DNA of 64,000 nucleotides from Sphaerimonospora thailandensis (GTDB taxonomy: Bacteria; Actinomycetota; Actinomycetes; Streptosporangiales; Streptosporangiaceae): NCBI RefSeq assembly GCF_016863115.1, contig NZ_BOOG01000025.1, positions 1 to 64,000 on the forward strand, read 5' to 3'. This document shows positions 47,972 to 57,110 of the stretch, in pieces (positions within the stretch are counted from its first letter, which is position 1; each line of letters starts with the position of its first letter). The position numbers and the translations under genes are program-made. Below the pieces are notes generated by a model. That model was not told the origin of the DNA. It did not search any database and saw only the letters and a program-made list of their open reading frames with translations.

Positions 47972-50125
47972 TCATTGCGAGGCCGCCGCGACCTTCTCCG
48001 CGAGGTGCGCGGGCAGCGGCTCGTAGCGCAGGAACGACCTGGTGAAGCTACCCGTCCCATGCGACATCGACCGCAGGTCGATCGCATACCTGGTGATCTC
48101 CAGCTCGGGCACCTCGGCCCGTACGAGCGTCCGCCCGTTGGCGCCGCCGCCGGAGGACGCGGAGCCCACCGGCTCGGTCCCGAGCACCCTGCCGCGGCGC
48201 GACGACAGGTCGGACATGACGGCGCCGACGAACTCGTCGGAGACCAGGACCGAGACCTCGTCGACCGGTTCGAGCAGCAGAGCCTGGACCCTGGCGGCGG
48301 CCTCCTTCAGTGCGAGCTGCCCGGCGATCTGGAAGGCCATGTCGGAGGAGTCGACCGAGTGGGCCTTGCCGTCGTAGAGCGTCACCCGGATGTCCACGAC
48401 CGGATACCCGGCGAGGACCCCGCGCTCCATCTGCGCCCGCACGCCCTTCTCCACCGACGGGATGAACTGGCGTGGGACGACCCCGCCGACGATCTTGTCG
48501 ACGAACTCCAGCCCGGAGCCCGAGGGCAGCGGCTCCACCTCGATGTGGCAGATGGCGTACTGCCCGTGGCCGCCGGTCTGCTTGACGTTGCGCCCCATGG
48601 CCTGGGCCCTGCCGCCGAACGTCTCGCGCAGCGGCACCCGCAGGTCCACCTTCTCCACCTCGACGCCGTGCCGCTTGGCCAGCCGGTCGAGCAGGACGTC
48701 GGCGTGGGCCTCGCCCATGCACCACAGCACGAGCTGGTGGGTCTCGGCGTTGTTCTCCAGCCGCAGCGTCGGGTCCTCGGCGACCAGGCGGGCCAGGGCC
48801 TGGCTGAGCTTGTCCTCGTCGGCCTTCGACTTCGCCTGGATCGCCACCGGCAGCAGCGGCTCCGGCATCGTCCAGGCCGTCATGAGCAGCGGCTGATCCT
48901 TTTCGGACAGCGTGTCGCCGGTCTCGGCGCGGGAGAGCTTGGCCACGGCGCAGATGTCGCCGGCCACGCACTTGGCCACCGGACGCTGGGTCTTGCCCAG
49001 GGGTGAGCTGAGCACGCCGACGCGCTCATCGAGGTCGTGGTCCTCATGTCCGCGCTCGGCCAGCCCGTGGCCGGACACGTGCACGGTCATGTCGGGCGTG
49101 AGGGTGCCGGAGAAGACGCGGACCAGGCTGATCCGCCCCACGTACGGATCGCTCGTGGTCTTGACGATCTCCGCCACCAGCGGGCCGTCCGGGTCGGCGC
49201 TCAGCGTCGCGACCGGCCTGCCGTCGATCGTGGTGACGGCGGGCAGCGGGTGCTCCAGCGGCGACGGGAAGCCCTGCGTGACGATCTCGAGGATCTCGCG
49301 CATGCCGACCCCCGGCGCGGCGGCCAGGACCGGGTGGAAGCTGCCCCGGGCCACGGCCTTCTCCAGGTCGTCGATCAGGACCTTGCTGTCGATCTCCTCG
49401 CCGGAGAGGTAACGGTCCATCAGGGACTCGTCCTCGCTCTCCTGGATGATCCCCTCGATCAGATCGCCGCGGTACTGCTCGATGATCTCGCGCTGTCCCG
49501 GATCCGGGTCCCGCTCCACGCACGTGCCGCCAGCGTGGTCGAAGAACCGCTGAGACAGCAGCCCGAGCAGGCCGGTGCCGTTCACGGGCAGGTAGAGCGG
49601 CGCGACGCCGTCGCCGAACGCGTCCTGGCAGCTCGTGAGGACCTCGTCGAAGTTGGCCCGCTGGTGGTCGATCTTGGTGACGACCACGGCGCGTGGCATG
49701 TCCACGAGGGCGCACTCCTCCCAGAGCATTCGCGTCAGCCCGTCGACGCCCTCCACCGCCGAGATGACGAACAGCGCGGCGTCGGCGGCGCGCAGCCCGG
49801 CCCGCAGGTCTCCGACGAAGTCCGCGTAACCGGGCGTGTCCAGAAAGTTGATCTTTATGTTGTTGTGCATGGTCGGGGCGGCGCAGAGGTTGACGGAGCG
49901 TTGCTGACGCACCTCCACTTCATCGAAGTCGCACACCGTGGTCCCGTCCTCGACCCGGCCGATGCGCTGGATGACGCCCGTCTCCGCGAGCAGCGCCTCG
50001 ATCAGGGTCGTCTTGCCGGCGCCGGAATGGCCGACCAGCACGACATTGCGCACCATGTCCGGCCGATCGGCCGCGGGTACCCTGCCCGCGGCTCCTGTGG
50101 TCGCGCCGGTTGATCTTTCGGCCAT
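47972..50125 (-). CDS. Elongation factor G-like protein (EF-G2)
   Basis: 717 residues from ATG 50125 with GGGAGG 5 nt upstream. GTPase motifs: G1 GHSGAGKTT (about 32-40), G3 DTPGYADF, G4 TKID. Domain II, III, V and IV order follows EF-G; domain IV region FGGRAQAMGRNVKQTGGHGQYAICHIEVEP. It is not the main EF-G, which normally sits with rpsL and rpsG. Actinobacteria carry this second copy (FusA2-type); the mycobacterial one binds GTP but appears not to drive translocation, so a role in recycling or stress is possible. It is transcribed divergently from pgsA. Confidence 0.93.
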   Translation of the reverse strand: MAERSTGATTGAAGRVPAADRPDMVRNVVLVGHSGAGKTTLIEALLAETGVIQRIGRVEDGTTVCDFDEVEVRQQRSVNLCAAPTMHNNIKINFLDTPGYADFVGDLRAGLRAADAALFVISAVEGVDGLTRMLWEECALVDMPRAVVVTKIDHQRANFDEVLTSCQDAFGDGVAPLYLPVNGTGLLGLLSQRFFDHAGGTCVERDPDPGQREIIEQYRGDLIEGIIQESEDESLMDRYLSGEEIDSKVLIDDLEKAVARGSFHPVLAAAPGVGMREILEIVTQGFPSPLEHPLPAVTTIDGRPVATLSADPDGPLVAEIVKTTSDPYVGRISLVRVFSGTLTPDMTVHVSGHGLAERGHEDHDLDERVGVLSSPLGKTQRPVAKCVAGDICAVAKLSRAETGDTLSEKDQPLLMTAWTMPEPLLPVAIQAKSKADEDKLSQALARLVAEDPTLRLENNAETHQLVLWCMGEAHADVLLDRLAKRHGVEVEKVDLRVPLRETFGGRAQAMGRNVKQTGGHGQYAICHIEVEPLPSGSGLEFVDKIVGGVVPRQFIPSVEKGVRAQMERGVLAGYPVVDIRVTLYDGKAHSVDSSDMAFQIAGQLALKEAAARVQALLLEPVDEVSVLVSDEFVGAVMSDLSSRRGRVLGTEPVGSASSGGGANGRTLVRAEVPELEITRYAIDLRSMSHGTGSFTRSFLRYEPLPAHLAEKVAAASQ

Positions 50126-50300
50126 ATCGCCTCCCGAATCCGTCGCTGTACGCGCCCGGGGGCCCGCCCTCGCGGTGTCGTCGTGTCCACGCAGGCGCTT
50201 GTTCTTCACCCTTTACCCATGTGGCGCAGATCACAAGACTTTCCGGCCGAATGTGCTTGCCGACCTGCCGATCGCGTTCATGGCCTACGATCGAACAGCG

Positions 50301-50906
50301 ATGTTGAACGTCCTGCGCCCCGTCGTCACCCGAGTCCTGACCCCGCTGGGGCGAGCCCTCGCCAACCGCGGCGTGTCACCCGACGTGATCACGGCGATCG
50401 GCACCCTCGGGGTGGTGGCCTCGGCCCTGGCCTTCTATCCGGCCGGTCATCTCTTCGCGGGGTCGCTCGTCATCACGTTCTTCGTCCTCGCCGATCTGCT
50501 GGACGGTGTGCTGGCCCGCCTGACGGGCAAGCCGAGCACGTGGGGGGCCTTCCTCGACTCCACGCTCGACCGCCTCGGCGACGCCGCCATCTTCTCCGGC
50601 CTGATCCTGTACTTCGTCCTGAAGGATGAGCCGGAGATCGTCCTCGCGGCCGTCGCGCTGTTCTGCCTCGCCGCGGGAGCATTGGTCTCCTACGCCAAGG
50701 CCCGGGCCGAGGGCCTCGGGATGGAGGCCAACGTCGGCATCGCCGAGCGCGGGGAACGGATCGCGGTCATCCTGGTCGCGGCCGGCCTGTCCGGCCTCGG
50801 CGTGCCGTACATCCTGGCCGCCGGGCTCTGGCTGCTCGCCGCGGCGAGCGGGGTCACGGTAGTTCAGCGGATGGTCCACGTGTACAGACAGGCGGTGGTC
50901 CGATGA
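50301..50906 (+). CDS. pgsA: CDP-alcohol phosphatidyltransferase (phosphatidylinositol phosphate synthase)
   Basis: 201 residues. The CDP-alcohol motif is complete: D65-x2-D68-G-x2-A-R-x8-G-x3-D86-x3-D90 (DLLDGVLARL...GAFLDSTLD). About six membrane segments. With the acyltransferase and PimA genes that follow it is assigned as the actinobacterial PI-phosphate synthase, which joins CDP-diacylglycerol and inositol-1-phosphate. ATG 50301 has TACGAT 9 nt upstream and no ribosome binding site, so a leaderless start is likely; ATG 50280 is an in-frame alternative. It overlaps the next gene by 4 bp. Confidence 0.93.
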   Translation: MLNVLRPVVTRVLTPLGRALANRGVSPDVITAIGTLGVVASALAFYPAGHLFAGSLVITFFVLADLLDGVLARLTGKPSTWGAFLDSTLDRLGDAAIFSGLILYFVLKDEPEIVLAAVALFCLAAGALVSYAKARAEGLGMEANVGIAERGERIAVILVAAGLSGLGVPYILAAGLWLLAAASGVTVVQRMVHVYRQAVVR

Positions 50907-51880
50907 TCGGTACGGCAGGTCCGCCCGGCCGGCCGCGCATCCCGCTCGGCGACCGGATCGTGGCCGCCGCGTTCACGGTGGGCTGGGCCGTGGTGCGGCA
51001 CGTGCCGGAGCGGGTGGCCGCGTGGTTCTTCCGGGTTCTCGCCGATCTCCTGTGGCGCAGACGCGGCACGTCGGTGCTGCGCCTGGAGGCCAACCTGGCC
51101 CGGGTGCTCGGCAGGCGCCCTCCCGGAACCGCCGACGCCGCCGACGCCATCGACCCGGCCGTACGGGCGCTCGCCCGTGCGGGGATGCGGTCATACTTCC
51201 GCTACTGGATGGAGCTGTTCCGCTCCGCCCGCTACGACCGCGAGCGGATCCTGGCGGACACCCGCGCCATCGGGGACGAGGCCATCTTCGACAACCTCGG
51301 CCAGGGCCGCGGCGTCGTGCTGGCGCTGCCCCACACGGGGAACTACGACCTCGCCGGGGCGTGGCTGGTGCACAAGGGCCACCCGTTCACCACCGTCGCC
51401 GAGCGGCTGAAGCCCGAGTCGCTGTTCGACCGGTTCGTCGACTACCGGCAGAAGCTGGGCATGGAGGTGCTGCCGCTCACGGCCAGGGGCGGCGGCAGCG
51501 CGATGGCGTTCGGCACGCTCGCCAAGCGCTTGCGCGACGGCCGCCCCGTGTGCCTGCCCGCCGAGCGCGACCTCACCGCCTCCGGTGTGGAGGTCGAGTT
51601 CTTCGGCGCGAAGACCCGCATGGTCCCCGGCCCGGCGCTGCTGGCGATCCAGACGGGGGCCGCGCTGCTGCCGGCGACGCTGTGGTTCGAGGGCGGCGGC
51701 TGGGGCATCCGGATCCACGAGGAGATCCCGGTGCCCGCCGAGGGCACCAGGCAGGAGAAGGTCACCGTGATGACGCAGACCATGGCGGCCGCCTTCGAGA
51801 AGGGCATCGCCGAACACCCGGAGGACTGGCATATGCTCCAGCGCCTCTGGCTCGACGACCTGGACAAGAGAACGTCATGA
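50903..51880 (+). CDS. Phosphatidylinositol mannoside acyltransferase (PatA-like)
   Basis: 325 residues. ATG overlaps the pgsA stop (ATGA). LpxL/HtrB-type acyltransferase: catalytic H-x4-D in LPHTGNYDLAG, then VAERLKPE, VCLPAERDLTASGVEVEFFGAKTRMVPGPALLA, and LQRLWLDDLD near the end. PatA acylates the mannose of phosphatidylinositol mannoside on the inner leaflet. Position between pgsA and pimA, with coupled reading frames, supports the assignment. N-terminal hydrophobic helix (about 18-40) for membrane association. Confidence 0.93.
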   Translation: MIGTAGPPGRPRIPLGDRIVAAAFTVGWAVVRHVPERVAAWFFRVLADLLWRRRGTSVLRLEANLARVLGRRPPGTADAADAIDPAVRALARAGMRSYFRYWMELFRSARYDRERILADTRAIGDEAIFDNLGQGRGVVLALPHTGNYDLAGAWLVHKGHPFTTVAERLKPESLFDRFVDYRQKLGMEVLPLTARGGGSAMAFGTLAKRLRDGRPVCLPAERDLTASGVEVEFFGAKTRMVPGPALLAIQTGAALLPATLWFEGGGWGIRIHEEIPVPAEGTRQEKVTVMTQTMAAAFEKGIAEHPEDWHMLQRLWLDDLDKRTS

Positions 51881-53007
51881 GGATCGGCATCGTCTGCCCG
51901 TACACCTGGGAGGTGCCGGGGGGCGTGCAGGCCCACATCCGTGACCTCGCCGAGGCCCTCATCGCCGACGGGCACCGGGTGTCCGTGATCGCCCCCGCCG
52001 CCGACGACACCGTCCTGCCGCCCTACGTGACCTCGGCCGGGCGGGCCGTGCCGGTGCCGTACAACGGATCGGTGGCGCGCCTGGCGTTCGGCTTCCTGTC
52101 GGCGAACCGGGTGCGCAGGTGGATCGGGGAGGGCGGGTTCGACGTACTGCACGTGCATGAGCCGGCCGTCCCCTCACTCGGGGTGCTGGCCTGCTGGGTG
52201 GCGCGCGGTCCGATCGTGGCGACCTTCCACGCGTCCTACGAGCGCTCCAGGGCGATGTCCGTGGCGGCGCCGATGCTGCAGAGCGCGATGGAGAAGATCA
52301 CCGCCAGGATCGCGGTGTCCGACGCCGCACGCAAGACGCTGGTGGAGCACCTCGGCGGCGACGCCGTGCTGATTCCCAACGGCGTGACCGTGAGCAGGTA
52401 CGCCGAGGGCGAGCCGCTGCCCGGCTGGGGTCCCGACGGCGGCGTCATCGGATTCCTCGGCCGGATGGACGAGCCGCGCAAGGGCCTGGCGGTGCTGCTC
52501 GAGGCGTTCGAGACGCTCGCGCCGGAGCGGCCCGGCCTCCGCCTGCTGATCGCCGGTCCCGGCGACCCCGACGACGTGCTCGGCCGGGTGCCCAGGGCCT
52601 ATCGGGACCGGGTCGGGCTGCTCGGCATGGTGAGCGAGGCCGACAAGGTGCGCGCCTATCACTCGGTCGACGTCTTCTGCGCGCCCAACCTGGGCGGGGA
52701 GAGCTTCGGCATCGTGCTCACCGAGGCCATGTCCGCCGGGGCGCCGATCCTGGCCAGTGACATCCCCGCCTTCCGACGTGTCCTCGGCGACGGCCAGGCC
52801 GGGGCGCTGTTCGCGACCGGCGACGCCGCCGCGCTCGCGAAGGAGGCGGCCAGGCTGCTGGACGACCCCGGCCGCCGCGCCAAGCTCTCCGACGAGGCCC
52901 GCCACGCGGTGCGCAGGTACGACTGGTCGACGGTCGCCCGCGAGGTCGTGCGCGTGTACGAGACCGTGACGCACGCGGCGGCCGGCGTCGAGGAGGACGT
53001 CTCGTGA
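51877..53007 (+). CDS. pimA: Phosphatidylinositol alpha-mannosyltransferase
   Basis: 376 residues. ATG overlaps the previous stop (ATGA). GT4, GT-B fold: VPGGVQAHIRDLAEAL (phosphate and inositol binding loop), VLHVHEPAVPSLG, FHASYERSR, IPNGVTVSRY, GFLGRMDEPRKGL, and the E-x7-E donor site GGESFGIVLTEAMSAG. PimA puts the first mannose from GDP-mannose on phosphatidylinositol, starting the PIM pathway. The presence of PgsA, PatA-like and PimA shows that the envelope contains PIMs. Confidence 0.95.
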   Translation: MRIGIVCPYTWEVPGGVQAHIRDLAEALIADGHRVSVIAPAADDTVLPPYVTSAGRAVPVPYNGSVARLAFGFLSANRVRRWIGEGGFDVLHVHEPAVPSLGVLACWVARGPIVATFHASYERSRAMSVAAPMLQSAMEKITARIAVSDAARKTLVEHLGGDAVLIPNGVTVSRYAEGEPLPGWGPDGGVIGFLGRMDEPRKGLAVLLEAFETLAPERPGLRLLIAGPGDPDDVLGRVPRAYRDRVGLLGMVSEADKVRAYHSVDVFCAPNLGGESFGIVLTEAMSAGAPILASDIPAFRRVLGDGQAGALFATGDAAALAKEAARLLDDPGRRAKLSDEARHAVRRYDWSTVAREVVRVYETVTHAAAGVEEDVS

Positions 53008-53537
53008 CCACGCTGATCGTGGTGATCGCGCTCGTCGTGCTCACCGGTGTCTACATCTCCTGGCGTGCCGGGCGGCTGGACCGCCTGCACATCCGGCTGG
53101 AGACCGCGCACGCGGCCCTGGACGCCGCCCTGCTCCGCCGCGCCGCCGTCTGCCTTGAGTTCGCCGGCTCGCGCATCCTCGACCCCGCGACCTCGCTCGT
53201 GCTCGCCGCGGCCGCCCACGAGGCCCGTACGGCAGGGCCGGACGAGCGGGAGCACGCCGAGAGCGACCTGTCGAAGACACTGCGCGCGGTGGTCGACCAG
53301 GAGCGGTTCCGGGAGAAGCTGGCCGAGCACTCGACGGGCGCCGAGCTGCTGACCGAACTGGACAGCGCCGTCGCCAAGGTGGTCTACTCCCGCCGGTTCT
53401 ACAACAACGCGGTCGCGGTCACCCGTACGGCACAGCGCCGCTGGCTGGCCCGCACGCTGCGGCTGGCCGGGCACACCGACTACCCCGGCTTCTTCGAGAT
53501 CGACGACGCCCCGCCCGACTCCCTGGCCGTCGAGTAG
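53004..53537 (+). CDS. LemA-like membrane protein
   Basis: 177 residues from GTG overlapping the pimA stop (GTGA). One N-terminal membrane segment (about 3-20, LIVVIALVVLTGVYISW), then helical repeats: RLDRLHIRLETAHAALDAALLRRAAVCLEFA and a LemA-like ending AKVVYSRRFYNNAVAVTRTAQRRW. LemA-type proteins are helical bundles on the membrane with unknown function. The mycobacterial gene at this place (after pimA) has a similar membrane part linked to a Nudix domain; the Nudix domain is absent here. Last gene of the pgsA operon. Confidence 0.8.
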   Translation: MTTLIVVIALVVLTGVYISWRAGRLDRLHIRLETAHAALDAALLRRAAVCLEFAGSRILDPATSLVLAAAAHEARTAGPDEREHAESDLSKTLRAVVDQERFREKLAEHSTGAELLTELDSAVAKVVYSRRFYNNAVAVTRTAQRRWLARTLRLAGHTDYPGFFEIDDAPPDSLAVE

Positions 53538-53556
53538 ATCGACGGCCGTCGTTTTT
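53525..53556 (+). terminator. Intrinsic terminator of the pgsA-pimA operon
   Basis: Perfect 9-bp stem GGCCGTCGA (53525-53533) / TCGACGGCC (53539-53547), loop GTAGA, then GTCGTTTTTACC. The TAG stop of the LemA-like gene lies in the loop, so translation and termination overlap. Confidence 0.88.
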
Positions 53557-53609
53557 ACCCGGCCGATGGGGGAGATGTGGTGATTCGCCGGTAAGCTCAT
53601 GGCCCCTGT

Positions 53610-53615
53610 GATAAT
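53610..53615 (+). promoter_or_regulatory. Probable -10 element of the DUF3048 gene
   Basis: GATAAT, one base from the sigma-70 -10 consensus, preceded by TGT. The GTG start at 53648 lies 33 nt downstream. No convincing -35 is seen. Confidence 0.45.
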
Positions 53616-53647
53616 CAACACGGTCCGGTGATCGGGAGGAGTTCACG

Positions 53648-54649
53648 GTGCGGGCAGTGATCCGCTTCACGCTGGCCACGGCGGTGGTGCTCACCGGGGC
53701 CGCGTGCTCCTCTGACGACGCACCCGGCAATCAGGCGCAGGCGGAGGCGGCCCAGCCGTCCCCGTCCCCGACGCCGCCCCCGGAGCACCCGTTCACCGGC
53801 GAACCCGTCGAGCAGCACCGGCCGGTGCTCGCCGTGAAGATCGAGAACACCTCCGCGGGCAAACCGCAGATGGGCGTGCGCAGCGCCGACATCGTCTATG
53901 TCGAGCAGGTCGAGGGCGGGCTGACCCGGCTCATGGCGATCTTCTCCTCGAAGCTGCCCGCCAAGGTCGGCCCGGTACGCAGCGCCCGCATCTCGGACCT
54001 GCACATCATCCCGATGTTCGGCAAGCCGGCCTTCGCCTACTCCGGCGTGCAGAGCAAGATGATCCCGTTCGTCCGGGAGGCCCCGCTGTTCGACGCCTCC
54101 GACAGCAGCATGCCCGGGGCATACTTCCGGGAACCCGGCCGTTACGCGCCCTACAACCTGTTCGCGACGCCGAAGAAGCTGCTGGCGAACGCGCCGCGGG
54201 CGAGCAAGGCCGCCGACATCGGCTTCACGTTCTCCGACGAACCGCCCCCCGGGGGCACCCCGCAGAAGAAGGTGTCGGTCAGGTACCCGGCCGCCCGGTT
54301 CACCTTCGCCTGGTCAAAGAAGCACAAGCGCTGGCTCGTCACGCAGGACGACAAGAAGGACATGGCGGCGGAGGGCGGCCAGCTGGGCGCGCCCACCGTC
54401 GTCATCCAGTGGGTCAAGACCGAGCGTTCCCAGTTCCACGACTTCACCGGCAGCTACACCCCGCTCGTCCACACCGTGGGCAAGGGCACCGGAGTGGTGC
54501 TGCGGGACGGCCAGGCATACCGGGTGCGCTGGTCGCGGCCCTCGGAGAAGGAGGGCACGACCTACACGACGGCCGACGGCAGCCCGATGCCGTTCGCCCG
54601 CGGCCAGGTCTGGGTGGTGCTCGCCAGCAAGAAGCCCGTCGCACCCTGA
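53648..54649 (+). CDS. DUF3048 lipoprotein (YerB-like)
   Basis: 333 residues from GTG; GGGAGGAG lies 7-8 nt upstream. Lipoprotein signal ending LTGAAC. Pro/Ser/Gln linker to about residue 45. N-terminal DUF3048 domain: RPVLAVKIENTSAGKPQMGVRSADIVYVEQVEGGLTRLMAIF, RSARISDLHI, FAYSGVQSKMI. C-terminal DUF3048 part: GAPTVVIQWV, and KGTGVVLRDGQAYRVRWSRPSEKEGTTY. Exported and membrane-anchored; relatives such as YerB lack a known reaction. It stands alone between a terminator and pdxS. Confidence 0.9.
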   Translation: MRAVIRFTLATAVVLTGAACSSDDAPGNQAQAEAAQPSPSPTPPPEHPFTGEPVEQHRPVLAVKIENTSAGKPQMGVRSADIVYVEQVEGGLTRLMAIFSSKLPAKVGPVRSARISDLHIIPMFGKPAFAYSGVQSKMIPFVREAPLFDASDSSMPGAYFREPGRYAPYNLFATPKKLLANAPRASKAADIGFTFSDEPPPGGTPQKKVSVRYPAARFTFAWSKKHKRWLVTQDDKKDMAAEGGQLGAPTVVIQWVKTERSQFHDFTGSYTPLVHTVGKGTGVVLRDGQAYRVRWSRPSEKEGTTYTTADGSPMPFARGQVWVVLASKKPVAP

Positions 54650-54806
54650 CCTGCCGTACCGCGACCCGTACGGCGGCGCGGTTGTACGGACCGCACGAAA
54701 AGCGTGATCGAATTGGCCGGGGTGGAGCATCCGGATGACGGCGTAACAGCTGACGGACAAGACCTAACATGGAGTGGAATCCGTCGCCCCATCGTGAGGT
54801 AGGACC

Positions 54807-55739
54807 GTGTCCAGCAGCGCCCCCGAAGTCAACGAGGCCCCAGAAGCCAACGAGACCACCGCCGTCGGCACCGCGCGCGTAAAGCGCGGCATGGCCGAGA
54901 TGCTCAAGGGCGGGGTGATCATGGACGTCGTCACCCCCGATCAGGCCAAGATCGCCGAGGACGCCGGAGCCGTCGCCGTCATGGCGCTGGAGCGCGTCCC
55001 CGCCGACATCCGCGCCCAGGGCGGGGTCTCCCGGATGAGCGACCCCGACATGATCGAGGGCATCATCGGCGCCGTGTCGATCCCCGTCATGGCCAAGGCC
55101 AGGATCGGACATTTCGTCGAGGCCCAGGTGCTGCAGTCGCTGGGCGTCGACTACATCGACGAGTCCGAGGTGCTGACCCCGGCCGACTACGCGAACCACA
55201 TCGACAAGTGGCGTTTCACCGTCCCGTTCGTGTGCGGGGCCACCAACCTCGGCGAGGCGCTGCGCCGCATCACCGAGGGCGCCGCGATGATCCGCTCCAA
55301 GGGTGAGGCCGGGACCGGCGACGTGTCCAACGCCGTCACCCACATGCGGACCATCCGGGGCGAGATCAAGCGCCTGTCCTCACTGCCGGAGGATGAGCTG
55401 TACGTGGCGGCCAAGGAGCTGCAGGCGCCGTACGAACTGGTCGCCGAGGTCGCCAAGGCCGGGAAGCTGCCGGTGGTGCTGTTCACCGCGGGCGGCATCG
55501 CCACCCCGGCCGACGCCGCCATGATGATGCAGCTCGGCGCCGAGGGCGTGTTCGTCGGCTCGGGCATCTTCAAGTCGGGCGACCCGGCCAAGCGCGCCGC
55601 CGCGATCGTCAAGGCCACCACGTTCTACGACGACCCCGACGTGATCGCGAAGGTGTCGCGCGGCCTGGGCGAGGCCATGGTCGGCATCAACGTGGACGAG
55701 ATCCCCGTCCCGCACCGCCTCGCCGAGCGTGGCTGGTGA
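54807..55739 (+). CDS. pdxS: Pyridoxal 5'-phosphate synthase, synthase subunit
   Basis: 310 residues from GTG with GAGGTAGGA 3 nt upstream. Highly conserved PdxS blocks: [34 protein letters not shown], catalytic lysine in [21 protein letters not shown], the second lysine in [11 protein letters not shown] region (RSKGEAGTG), [34 protein letters not shown]. Makes PLP from ribose-5-phosphate, glyceraldehyde-3-phosphate and ammonia delivered by PdxT. The stop overlaps the pdxT start by 4 bp. Confidence 0.97.
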   Translation: MSSSAPEVNEAPEANETTAVGTARVKRGMAEMLKGGVIMDVVTPDQAKIAEDAGAVAVMALERVPADIRAQGGVSRMSDPDMIEGIIGAVSIPVMAKARIGHFVEAQVLQSLGVDYIDESEVLTPADYANHIDKWRFTVPFVCGATNLGEALRRITEGAAMIRSKGEAGTGDVSNAVTHMRTIRGEIKRLSSLPEDELYVAAKELQAPYELVAEVAKAGKLPVVLFTAGGIATPADAAMMMQLGAEGVFVGSGIFKSGDPAKRAAAIVKATTFYDDPDVIAKVSRGLGEAMVGINVDEIPVPHRLAERGW

Positions 55740-56308
55740 AGATCGGCGTGCTCGCTCTCCAGGGCGACGTGCGCGAGCACGTCCACGCCCTGGAGGCCTG
55801 CGGCGCCCGCGCGAGCGCGGTGCGCCGCCAGGAGGAGCTCGACGAGGTCGACGGCCTGGTCATCCCCGGCGGGGAGTCCACCACGATGTGGAAGCTCGCC
55901 GTCGCGTTCGAACTGCTCGAACCGCTCCGGCTGCGGATCAAGGAGGGCATGCCCGCCTACGGCTCCTGCGCCGGGATGATCATGCTGGCCGACCGCGTCG
56001 AGGGCGGCACCGAGGGCCAGCAGACGCTCGGCGGGATCGACATGGTGGTGCGCCGCAACGCCTTCGGCCGCCAGGTCGACTCCTTCGAGACCGACCTCGA
56101 CTTCGCCGGGCGCGGGGCGGTCCGGGCGGTGTTCATCCGCGCGCCGTGGGTCGAGTCGGTCGGTACGGATGTGAAGGTGCTCTGCCGGACGGGGAGTAGG
56201 ATCGTCGCGGTCCGGCAGGGACCTCTGCTCGCGACGTCCTTCCACCCGGAGTTGACCGGCGACGCGCGGGTGCATTCGTACTTTGTCGAAATGGTGAGGG
56301 AGCTCTAG
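55736..56308 (+). CDS. pdxT: Pyridoxal 5'-phosphate synthase, glutaminase subunit
   Basis: 190 residues from GTG overlapping the pdxS stop (GTGA). Class I glutamine amidotransferase: [13 protein letters not shown], oxyanion region [14 protein letters not shown], nucleophile Cys78 in [11 protein letters not shown], and the His-Glu dyad in [10 protein letters not shown]. Releases ammonia from glutamine and channels it to PdxS. Three bases separate it from the YebC gene. Confidence 0.97.
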   Translation: MKIGVLALQGDVREHVHALEACGARASAVRRQEELDEVDGLVIPGGESTTMWKLAVAFELLEPLRLRIKEGMPAYGSCAGMIMLADRVEGGTEGQQTLGGIDMVVRRNAFGRQVDSFETDLDFAGRGAVRAVFIRAPWVESVGTDVKVLCRTGSRIVAVRQGPLLATSFHPELTGDARVHSYFVEMVREL

Positions 56309-56311
56309 GCG

Positions 56312-57064
56312 ATGTCCGGCCACTCCAAATGGGCGACGACCAAGCACAAGAAGGCCGCGCTTGATTCCAAGCGCGGCAAGCTGTTCGCCAAGCTCATCAA
56401 GAACATCGAGGTCGCCGCCAGGACCGGTGGCCCCGACCCGGACGGCAACCCGACGCTGTTCGACGCGATCCTCAAGGCCAGGAAGAACTCCGTTCCGATC
56501 GAGAACATCGAGCGGGCGCGCAAGCGCGGCGGCGGACTGGAGGCCGGCGGCGCCGACTGGCAGACCATCATGTACGAGGGGTACGGCCCCGGCGGCGTCG
56601 CGATCCTGATCGAATGCCTCACCGACAACCGCAACCGCGCCGCCTCCGAGGTCCGCGTCGCGCTCACCCGCAACGGCGGATCCCTGGCCGACCCCGGCTC
56701 GGTGTCGTACATGTTCAACCGCAAGGGCGTGGTGATCGTCCCGAAGGGCTCGCTGAGCGAGGACGACGTGCTCGTGGCGGTCCTGGAGGCGGGCGCCGAG
56801 GAGGTCAACGACCTCGGTGAGAACTTCGAGGTCGTGTCCGAGGCGTCCGACCTGGTCCCGGTGCGCAAGGCGCTGCAGGAGGCCGGCATCGACTACGAGT
56901 CGGCCGAGGCGAGCTTCCTGCCGACGCTGAACGTGCCGCTCGACGAGGAGGGCGCCCGCAAGGTCTTCCGCCTCGTCGACGCACTCGAGGACAGCGACGA
57001 CGTGCAGAACGTCTGGGCCAACTTCGACGTCGGCGACGACATCATGGAGAAGCTCGAAGTCTGA
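56312..57064 (+). CDS. YebC/PmpR-family protein
   Basis: 250 residues from ATG, the normal length. [30 protein letters not shown] is the family N-terminus (key start SGHSKW), followed by [31 protein letters not shown] and [11 protein letters not shown]. YebC proteins were annotated as transcription regulators; recent work links the family to translation of proline-rich stretches by the ribosome. Lies in the conserved pdxT-yebC-ruvC order. Confidence 0.95.
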   Translation: MSGHSKWATTKHKKAALDSKRGKLFAKLIKNIEVAARTGGPDPDGNPTLFDAILKARKNSVPIENIERARKRGGGLEAGGADWQTIMYEGYGPGGVAILIECLTDNRNRAASEVRVALTRNGGSLADPGSVSYMFNRKGVVIVPKGSLSEDDVLVAVLEAGAEEVNDLGENFEVVSEASDLVPVRKALQEAGIDYESAEASFLPTLNVPLDEEGARKVFRLVDALEDSDDVQNVWANFDVGDDIMEKLEV

Positions 57065-57110
57065 TACCCGTTGGCGGGCCCGGCGCCGGACCACGTAGCA
57101 TGTGCCGCTT

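Noticed and set aside
46508..49006. Plus-strand open frame of 832 codons
   Set aside because: Crosses two real minus-strand genes (GHL10 hydrolase and EF-G2) and the gap between them, which a real gene would not do; no domain.
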